From: Desulfogranum marinum | GTDB taxonomy: Bacteria > Desulfobacterota > Desulfobulbia > Desulfobulbales > Desulfobulbaceae | Assembly (NCBI RefSeq): GCF_016918565.1 | Contig: NZ_JAFFQD010000002.1 | Coordinates: forward strand, 62,001-126,000 | Length of the DNA stretch: 64,000 nucleotides | Direction of reading: 5' to 3' | Shown: positions 58,385-64,000 of the stretch, piece by piece | Layout: each line of letters opens with the position of its first letter | Numbering within the stretch: position 1 is the first letter of the stretch | Program-made: the position numbers and the translations under genes | Notes under the pieces: generated by a model | Database searches by the model: none | What the model was told of the DNA's origin: nothing | What the model saw: only the letters and a program-made list of their open reading frames with translations

Positions 58385-59500
58385 TTATCTGTTGTCCAAG
58401 ACCTCGACAAAAGCCTTGCAAAAAGCTTCCATAACAGGGCGCTGAACCAAGCTGACCCGTATCCAGTTGGGAAAACGGAACGTTGTCATGGTCCGTACCA
58501 TGATTCCCTTACGCATCAACATTCTATACATCAGGGTATCAGGCAGAGGGACCTTAACCATGAGGTAATTGCCTTCATTACACACGTATTCAAGTTTACG
58601 CTCCTCAAACAGCCCGCAAAGCAGTTTCTTGGCCTCGCCAACCATATCCAGCGTTTCCCTGATAAACGTGCCGTCGTTTGATAGGGCGGCGACAGCCGCT
58701 TCCTGCGCAAGAGTGTTGACGGAATAGACGATGTGGGCCCGGCTTACTAATTCGACAATATCTGCAGTCCCGCAAAGATACCCGATGCGCAGTGCCGCCA
58801 GCGCATACATTTTAGAAAATGTGCGAAAGACAATCACATTGGGATAACGCTCCATCAGCGTCATGCCGTCCGGATAATCTTCTTTTTCCACATATTCGAA
58901 ATAGGCTTCATCGATGACCACTATGGCCCGATTATCCACCTCATCAAGAAAGGCCTCCATGGTCTCTGTATCCCAATAGGTTCCGGTTGGGTTGTTGGGA
59001 TTGCAGACGAAAAGAATTTTGGTATTCTCATCCATTGCATCCAACATGGCCCGATGATCGAAGCGGTTGTTTTTTAGAGGAATAAGTCGCGCTTCAAAGC
59101 CGGAGAACTCCGCCACCCATTCGTAGACAGCAAAAGTTTGGTCTGCGGTAATTATATTATCACCTTCCTCGCAGAAGGCTTTGATCACGCTACTGATTAC
59201 CTCGCATGATCCGTTACCGATCAGGAAACGATCCGGGGTCTTTCCATAGAAGGCGGCCAGCTTCTGGCGCAGATAAAAGCAATCACCGCTGGGATAGACC
59301 GGCACATTTTTCACCGGGAATTTTTCCACAATGGTGCTAACTTCCGGCGGTGGCCCCAGTGCGTTCTCATTATTATTGAGCCGGTGCAGGTGGTCCACGC
59401 CATAGGCCTTCATCAGCTCCGGATCGGGCTTGCTCGGTTGATATGACTCGAACCCCTGGACGTAGGCAGGGACCAGTTTTTGAAAATCCAGGTTACGCAT
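58385..59500 (-). CDS. HisC-like PLP aminotransferase
   Basis: A 371-residue fold-type-I aminotransferase of the histidinol-phosphate/aromatic group. It has NNNENALGPPPEV near the N-terminus, CNPNNPTGTYW around residue 165, VVIDEAYFEYV near 195 and the PLP lysine in FRTFSKMYALAALRIGY near residue 235. All catalytic residues look intact. It is not among his genes: it overlaps by eight bases the end of a degenerate-ATPase fusion gene in an Rsb-type signalling operon. It may be a specialised aminotransferase rather than the biosynthetic HisC. ATG start. Confidence 0.85.
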   Translation of the reverse strand: MRNLDFQKLVPAYVQGFESYQPSKPDPELMKAYGVDHLHRLNNNENALGPPPEVSTIVEKFPVKNVPVYPSGDCFYLRQKLAAFYGKTPDRFLIGNGSCEVISSVIKAFCEEGDNIITADQTFAVYEWVAEFSGFEARLIPLKNNRFDHRAMLDAMDENTKILFVCNPNNPTGTYWDTETMEAFLDEVDNRAIVVIDEAYFEYVEKEDYPDGMTLMERYPNVIVFRTFSKMYALAALRIGYLCGTADIVELVSRAHIVYSVNTLAQEAAVAALSNDGTFIRETLDMVGEAKKLLCGLFEERKLEYVCNEGNYLMVKVPLPDTLMYRMLMRKGIMVRTMTTFRFPNWIRVSLVQRPVMEAFCKAFVEVLDNR

Positions 59501-60788
59501 ACTGGAACACCACTACGTCAGATTTTCCGCCCTTGGGTAAAAGAATTCGAGGAACAAATCCGTTTTCAAGTAGAGCACCCCCCATAGCAGCCTGCCAGCC
59601 AGACGCGAGATCAATGTGGAAAAAAATGTTTCGATAATCGTCTTCGCGGAGGGCGGCAACCTGCCTGGCAATCGATTCGGAGACATCGACTCCAACAACC
59701 ATGGGGACAAAGGTGGCTTCCTTTAGTTCAGGACGAAGTCGGGTTGAAAAAACTGATCGTTCCGGCAACGACTCTCCCGCAGCATCGACCTGGCGGATCG
59801 TGCGCATGAGACACAGATCAGAATATTTCTTTTCCAGAAATTCGACTATATCATGATGGGCCCAAACAGCCCCTCCCGCGTCATCCCTGAGAAGCCGAAA
59901 CCAGACCGCCATCTGGATGCTCTGTTCATCCTCCTGCAAAAACTCTATCTGGCCCAGAGACTCGAAATTTTCGGAGACAAGCTGTGCTGTAGCCAGGTCG
60001 CTGAACAGGCTCTCTGCATTGCCACGCCCAACCCGTTTAAGTAAATGCATCTCCAATTTCCTGGCGACATCATCACCCTCGGCAAAGATATATGGTCCGG
60101 AGAAACTGATACTGTTTTGCGACGGTGCCCGCCAGCTCAGCATTCCGGCCAGCTGTCCCTGCTCATCCACCGCAACGATCATGTCAAGGTACCCGCCTGC
60201 CACCATATCAACTGTCTTTCCCGGTGTGAAAAAGGCAGTATGGACCAGATAAGGGGGATACTGATTGACCACCGCGGCACAGGCCTCCTTGATCAAAGCC
60301 GGTTCAGGGTTGTCAACTATTGTCAGCGGACCTCTGAGCATTTTAGGCCGCACCAATTTCGGTTGCAGTACAAGGTATTCATAATCCAGACGCAATTCCA
60401 GATGTACCTTTCGCCCCTTTAATCTAACGGTAAATCTGTCCATCATACGGGAGGCGAGCAACAAACCGAGATGTTCCACCTCCTGGCCCGAATTGGCCTT
60501 TTTCTGGGCGGCAAGATTTATAATCCACAAATCCGATGGGGCTGCCTCAAAAGAAAAATCCACAATAACGCACCAGCCCCCATGGGTAATGGTAATTTGT
60601 ACTTCACCTCCGTGTGCAGTCTGCGCCAGGTACGAAATGATTTCTTCTCCGGCCATAACAAGTTTCAACACCCGCTGGTGAGACATGCCGAACACCGAAG
60701 CAGCCTGTTCAATGGCTCCCTGGACCAATGGAATCAGGGATGAATCGGCAAATAGCCTGAGAGAAATCGAACGATTGGCAGTTTCCAT
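59493..60788 (-). CDS. Degenerate HATPase domain fused to an unidentified C-terminal region
   Basis: A 431-residue protein. The first 145 residues follow the layout of RsbW-like kinases: an N-box-like EEIISYLAQTAH, then VDFSFEAAP in place of DxGxPF, and a G2-like HLGLLLASRMMDRF. The N-box Asn and G1 glycines are missing, so ATP binding is doubtful. Residues about 150-431 are an unknown domain; the ending (GGALLENGFVPRILLPKGG) weakly recalls GNAT acyltransferases. I use ATG 60788, six bases after GGAG, not the ATG four codons up. It follows the RsbW-like gene after 145 bases and overlaps the HisC-like gene. Confidence 0.7.
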   Translation of the reverse strand: METANRSISLRLFADSSLIPLVQGAIEQAASVFGMSHQRVLKLVMAGEEIISYLAQTAHGGEVQITITHGGWCVIVDFSFEAAPSDLWIINLAAQKKANSGQEVEHLGLLLASRMMDRFTVRLKGRKVHLELRLDYEYLVLQPKLVRPKMLRGPLTIVDNPEPALIKEACAAVVNQYPPYLVHTAFFTPGKTVDMVAGGYLDMIVAVDEQGQLAGMLSWRAPSQNSISFSGPYIFAEGDDVARKLEMHLLKRVGRGNAESLFSDLATAQLVSENFESLGQIEFLQEDEQSIQMAVWFRLLRDDAGGAVWAHHDIVEFLEKKYSDLCLMRTIRQVDAAGESLPERSVFSTRLRPELKEATFVPMVVGVDVSESIARQVAALREDDYRNIFFHIDLASGWQAAMGGALLENGFVPRILLPKGGKSDVVVFQYA

Positions 60789-60933
60789 GTAAATCTCCAT
60801 ACTGATACTGCGCTACATGGCCGAGGCAAGTTATAGCGGCGATTTCAGATTATAAAAAACGCTCTCAGCGGCCTTTTTCAGACGCAATAGTAATAAAACG
60901 GTGTGGCCCGCATTTTCCTTGAGTCCAGCTTGC

Positions 60934-61365
60934 CTATAAATGAAAGCAGACCGTAAAACAATTATTCTCATTCTGTCTTGCATAGGTACAATAGTCAGCC
61001 ATTTGTGTGACCAGATAGACCCCCAGACCGCCTATGGGGCGCTCCTCCACATTCTGTTCCAGTGCGGGATTATCTTTTTCCAGTGGATTGAACGGAGGCC
61101 CCCAGTCTTGTATGGCAATGCAGATCATTTCGCCTTGGGTATCTCCATTGCTGTGGCGCGAACAACGTATATCCACTTCCTCTTTTAACTTTGGATGAGC
61201 ATAGTTGACGATGTTTAAAAACAGCTCTTCCACGACCAGTTCCAGTTTACCTGAGAGTCTCTCCGGTACTCTCAGCATTTTGGCTTGACGGCGGACAAAG
61301 TCCTTCACCGCAGAGAGATTACCAAAATCAGCAGCAATACTGAGGGACGAATCGGTTTGGGCCAT
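60934..61365 (-). CDS. RsbW-like anti-sigma serine kinase
   Basis: A 143-residue GHKL-type ATPase of the RsbW/SpoIIAB group. The N box EELFLNIVNYAHP is at about 47-59, the G1 box IQDWGPPFNP near 85-94 and the G2 box GGLGVYLVTQMAD near 112-124; all key residues are present. Such kinases phosphorylate a STAS antagonist and often sequester another protein when free. The start codon shares its A with the TGA of the STAS gene, so the two are coupled. No sigma factor is visible in the operon. Confidence 0.9.
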   Translation of the reverse strand: MAQTDSSLSIAADFGNLSAVKDFVRRQAKMLRVPERLSGKLELVVEELFLNIVNYAHPKLKEEVDIRCSRHSNGDTQGEMICIAIQDWGPPFNPLEKDNPALEQNVEERPIGGLGVYLVTQMADYCTYARQNENNCFTVCFHL

Positions 61366-61694
61366 CAGGCTGCGAAAGCCTCTTCAACCGTGGGCACAAT
61401 GGAAAACAGGGTAAACAGGCCGGAAATTTTGAAAACTTCCTCGACCATGCCGCTCACACCGCAAAACTGTATGGAACAGCCCTTCACCTTGGCTTTTTTA
61501 GCCGAGACAAGAATACTGCGAAGGCCAGCGGAACTTATGTATTCAAGGCCGGTCAGATCTACCACCACTTTTATTTCGCCACCGTCAATAACCAGCAAAC
61601 ACTCCTTTTCAAAGGCCGGGGCGTACACCGCATCCATACGACCGTTTACCTGCAGCAGGGTTCCACCCGCTCTTTTGTCGCATACTATATCCAT
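61365..61694 (-). CDS. STAS-domain anti-sigma-factor antagonist
   Basis: A 109-residue single STAS domain like SpoIIAA/RsbV. The phosphorylation site region is LTGLEYISSAGLRSIL, with candidate serines at about residues 54-55. It overlaps the phosphatase gene by 10 bases and shares a base with the RsbW-like gene, the classical phosphatase-antagonist-kinase order. The kinase should phosphorylate it and the membrane phosphatase dephosphorylate it. ATG start with GGAG upstream. Confidence 0.92.
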   Translation of the reverse strand: MDIVCDKRAGGTLLQVNGRMDAVYAPAFEKECLLVIDGGEIKVVVDLTGLEYISSAGLRSILVSAKKAKVKGCSIQFCGVSGMVEEVFKISGLFTLFSIVPTVEEAFAA

Positions 61695-63649
61695 CTGTCA
61701 TCTCCTTCTTGTTTGGAACCTTTTCCAAGGTATTGCATGGCAAGCATCGTTATATCATCGGATTGTTCAGCCCCTCCAGTGAACTTTTTGAGTGACTTAT
61801 CCACAGAGTCTACAAGCTGCTCAGCGGATTTTCCCAAACACTGGTTCGTTACCACCATCAGTTGGTCTTCGGAATAGAGGTTATTCATTTTATCCATGGC
61901 TTCGGTTACCCCGTCGGTGTAGATGAAAAGGGTATCGCCGGGATGCATGGTCATGGACTTGGTTGTGTATTGGGTGCCTTCCATTATACCAGCCACCAGC
62001 TCATTAAGAGGCGGAATCCACTCAGCGTCCTTGTTTTTGGGTAACAGTAGAGGCGGATTGTGTCCCGCGCTGGCATACCGCACTACGCCAGTGCGAATGT
62101 CGATGATTGCCAGGAAAAGTGTTACAAACATACAGGACTTGTTGTCTTCTGCCAGATCATCATTCACCTTGGCCAATATCTCGCCCGGTTCGAGTCGGCT
62201 TTCGGCAACCACTTTGAGAAGCGTTTTGGTTACTGCCATAAAAAATGCCGCTGGTACACCTTTACCGGAAACGTCACCTACCAGAAAGCAGAAATTGTTC
62301 TCATCCACGAAAAAGAAATCATAGAGATCGCCACCAACCTCTTTGGCTGGTTCTATGGATGCATATATGTCAAATTCCCGGTGCTCGGGAAAGGCCGGAA
62401 ACAACTTTGGCAGGATACCCATTTGGATGTCGTGAGCAATGCGTAATTCCGATTCAATACGCTCCTTGGCCGCCGTGGTCTCTGTCAGGTTTTCGATGTA
62501 ATTTTTTATGCTCTCACGCATGGCCTGGAAGGAATGGGTCAGTTCACCCACCTCATCTTTTGTGGTAGCCTCAGGTAACCTGGCCTCAAGGTTGCCTGAG
62601 GCCATGTCATTGGCTGAAACCGTCAACTCCCTGAGTGGATGGGTTATCCGTTTGGCAAGAAAGGTAATGAGCAGCGCCAGTGCCACGAAACCAAGGCCAC
62701 CCAGTGTCGCCACCTCTCTGTTCAGGCGGGAGACTTCCGCCAGCATCTCTTTTTTGGAACAGACAAATCCTACAGACCAATGCTGGTCCGGGAGAGGTGA
62801 AAAATACAGGAAACTGTCGCCGGTCATTGGGAGGTCGTTTAGTTCTACCACCCCTGTCTCACCCGCCACCATCCTGCGTCCCACTTCGCGCAGCTGCGGA
62901 TACTCAAGACTTTCAGCCGCCGTGAAGACGGTTTCATTCATCACCAGGTTTGCATTGGGATGTGCTATAAAGGTTCCATAACGTGAGAGCAGAAATACAT
63001 ACTCTGCTTCACGGCTGCTGAGACTGGAGATCAACTTTTGCACCCAGCTTATGGAAATGTCTGCAGTGACAACACCTTGCAACACTTTCTGTCCGTCCCT
63101 GTTTCGATAGAATGGCACCGTGTAGGTGGTCATCAACTCATAGCCGCCGCCTTTATCAAAATACGGTTCAGTCCAGATGGGGCGTTCAAGCTCCCTGGGG
63201 AGCTGGTACCAATCCATGTAAAAATATTGGTAGTCATCAGAACCAAGCCGGGCGAAAACAATGGGGCCGCCGTCCAGGCGGTAATGATATGGGGCATAGT
63301 ATTGATTGTCGTGCTGAAAGCTGAAGGGTTCAAAAGCTATGGCTGAGCCGAATATTTCAGGATTGTTGATTAACACCCTTTGGCCCAGTTCATTGACCCG
63401 TTTTTCAGTCAGCCTGTCGTCTTCAAGGGAAAAAGCGACCGAATCAATCACCTTTTGTACCGTCATAAAGGCGGTTGAAATTTTTTTGGCCGTTGATTTT
63501 GCAAGCAGCGTCCCTCGGTCTTCAGCCAAGGCAACAATAATTTTTCTGGAGACCGAATAGTTATATCCCACTATGATTGCCAGAATAATCGTGGAAACAA
63601 GCAATGTAAGAGATGCCAGTCGGAATGCTATACCCTGAGGTTTCATCAT
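61685..63649 (-). CDS. Cache-HAMP-SpoIIE membrane sensor phosphatase
   Basis: A 654-residue RsbU-like protein. A membrane helix (about 12-30) is followed by a periplasmic double-Cache sensor domain (about 35-305), with QYYAPYHYR and YELMTTYTVPFYR typical of dCache_1. Then come a second membrane helix (about 315-333), a HAMP domain, a short coiled coil and a PP2C-type SpoIIE phosphatase (about 415-645). The metal-binding VGGDLYDFF and VGDVSGKGVPAAFFMA are present. It probably senses a small molecule outside and dephosphorylates the STAS protein encoded next. ATG 63649 or 63646. Confidence 0.92.
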   Translation of the reverse strand: MMKPQGIAFRLASLTLLVSTIILAIIVGYNYSVSRKIIVALAEDRGTLLAKSTAKKISTAFMTVQKVIDSVAFSLEDDRLTEKRVNELGQRVLINNPEIFGSAIAFEPFSFQHDNQYYAPYHYRLDGGPIVFARLGSDDYQYFYMDWYQLPRELERPIWTEPYFDKGGGYELMTTYTVPFYRNRDGQKVLQGVVTADISISWVQKLISSLSSREAEYVFLLSRYGTFIAHPNANLVMNETVFTAAESLEYPQLREVGRRMVAGETGVVELNDLPMTGDSFLYFSPLPDQHWSVGFVCSKKEMLAEVSRLNREVATLGGLGFVALALLITFLAKRITHPLRELTVSANDMASGNLEARLPEATTKDEVGELTHSFQAMRESIKNYIENLTETTAAKERIESELRIAHDIQMGILPKLFPAFPEHREFDIYASIEPAKEVGGDLYDFFFVDENNFCFLVGDVSGKGVPAAFFMAVTKTLLKVVAESRLEPGEILAKVNDDLAEDNKSCMFVTLFLAIIDIRTGVVRYASAGHNPPLLLPKNKDAEWIPPLNELVAGIMEGTQYTTKSMTMHPGDTLFIYTDGVTEAMDKMNNLYSEDQLMVVTNQCLGKSAEQLVDSVDKSLKKFTGGAEQSDDITMLAMQYLGKGSKQEGDDRWI

Positions 63650-63743
63650 GGTACCAGCCCTTTCCTGAATCTATTGGTGTTGTTTAAAGACCTCATCATT
63701 ATAGATGTAATCAGAGTATGTTGATCCAATACAACAAAAAAAG

Positions 63744-64000
63744 TCATTGACTCAGGTCTTTGTAAAATTCGTGATAGGAAATGTCAGTTGTAGTGACGCC
63801 GTTTTGCAGCAGCATCTTGCTGGTGGCATTGAAATCATCAATTTTGAGCCGGGTATCCAGTTGTGACCGACCTTCCACCATAATAATGTCCTGCATACGC
63901 GCCAGCATCCATGTCTGGTGAGCTTTATTGGCCCTGACCTTATGCATTTTCATAATTCTCAGGAGGGTGTCGACTGTCTCTTTGGGATGGGCAAAGGCAT
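63744..64000 (-). CDS. Probable ABC-transporter substrate-binding protein, C-terminal part
   Basis: Only the last 85 codons lie in the window; the frame stays open to the edge, so the ATG at 63953 is internal. The visible part contains HQTWMLARMQDIIM and LLQNGVTTTDISYHEFYKDLSQ at the end. That helix-loop-helix ending (Gly-Val then Tyr-x-x-Phe-Tyr) resembles NMT1/THI5 or SsuA-type periplasmic binding proteins; this is a weak match. It ends 94 bases before the sensor phosphatase on the same strand, so it could supply or share the ligand. Confidence 0.45.
   Translation of the reverse strand, partial: AFAHPKETVDTLLRIMKMHKVRANKAHQTWMLARMQDIIMVEGRSQLDTRLKIDDFNATSKMLLQNGVTTTDISYHEFYKDLSQ

Noticed and set aside
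1-64000. tRNA, rRNA, CRISPR array, prophage or transposase genes
   Set aside because: No T-loop-like patterns in suitable folds, no regularly spaced repeats and no integrase or transposase reading frames were found.

Overview
The window is a stretch of bacterial chromosome, probably from a Gram-negative delta-proteobacterium of the Desulfobulbales type (Desulfotalea, Desulfocapsa or Desulforhopalus relatives). The basis is gene order, moderate GC content, frequent TTG/GTG starts, zinc-type S14 and L36, an RsbU-like signalling operon, and an intergenic repeat resembling one I remember from sulfate-reducer genomes. The taxonomic call is inference. No rRNA, tRNA, CRISPR array, integrase or transposase gene was seen.

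Bases 1-27072 are an almost unbroken transcription and translation block, all on the + strand: rpoB (5' end outside the window) and rpoC, the str genes (rpsL-rpsG-fusA-tuf), the S10 genes (rpsJ to rpsQ), the spc genes (rplN to secY, then map), infA-rpmJ, and the alpha genes (rpsM-rpsK-rpsD-rpoA-rplQ). It ends at a strong GAAA-loop terminator. Good promoters lie before rpsL and before infA. adk is missing from its frequent place between secY and map.

Bases 27095-43340 hold a YkgJ-type cysteine-cluster protein, then rpsB-tsf-pyrH-frr-uppS-cdsA-dxr-rseP-tsaB-ispG-proS. After these come a RelA/SpoT protein with a damaged hydrolase site, a zinc-ribbon/Smr-like protein, rph and a DUF2062 membrane protein. 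On the minus strand are a YfcD-like NUDIX gene and rlmKL. This is the usual translation-elongation, isoprenoid and envelope module.

Bases 45550-55554 are accessory: a split permease pair, an aldo-keto reductase, and a lysine-degradation set. The set is an aminoadipate-semialdehyde dehydrogenase, a lysine 6-aminotransferase and a two-domain VOC-like protein, with a MITE-like palindromic repeat inside it. Then come rsgA, a conserved 68-residue protein and a LysE-family exporter.

Bases 55581-64000 are signalling genes on the minus strand. One is a tandem-PAS GGDEF-EAL protein. The rest form a compact operon: a Cache-HAMP-SpoIIE phosphatase, a STAS antagonist, an RsbW-like kinase, a degenerate-ATPase fusion protein and a HisC-like aminotransferase. 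The end of a probable ABC substrate-binding protein precedes it. This partner-switching operon, ending in an unknown fusion protein and a PLP enzyme, is the best candidate here for an undescribed system.
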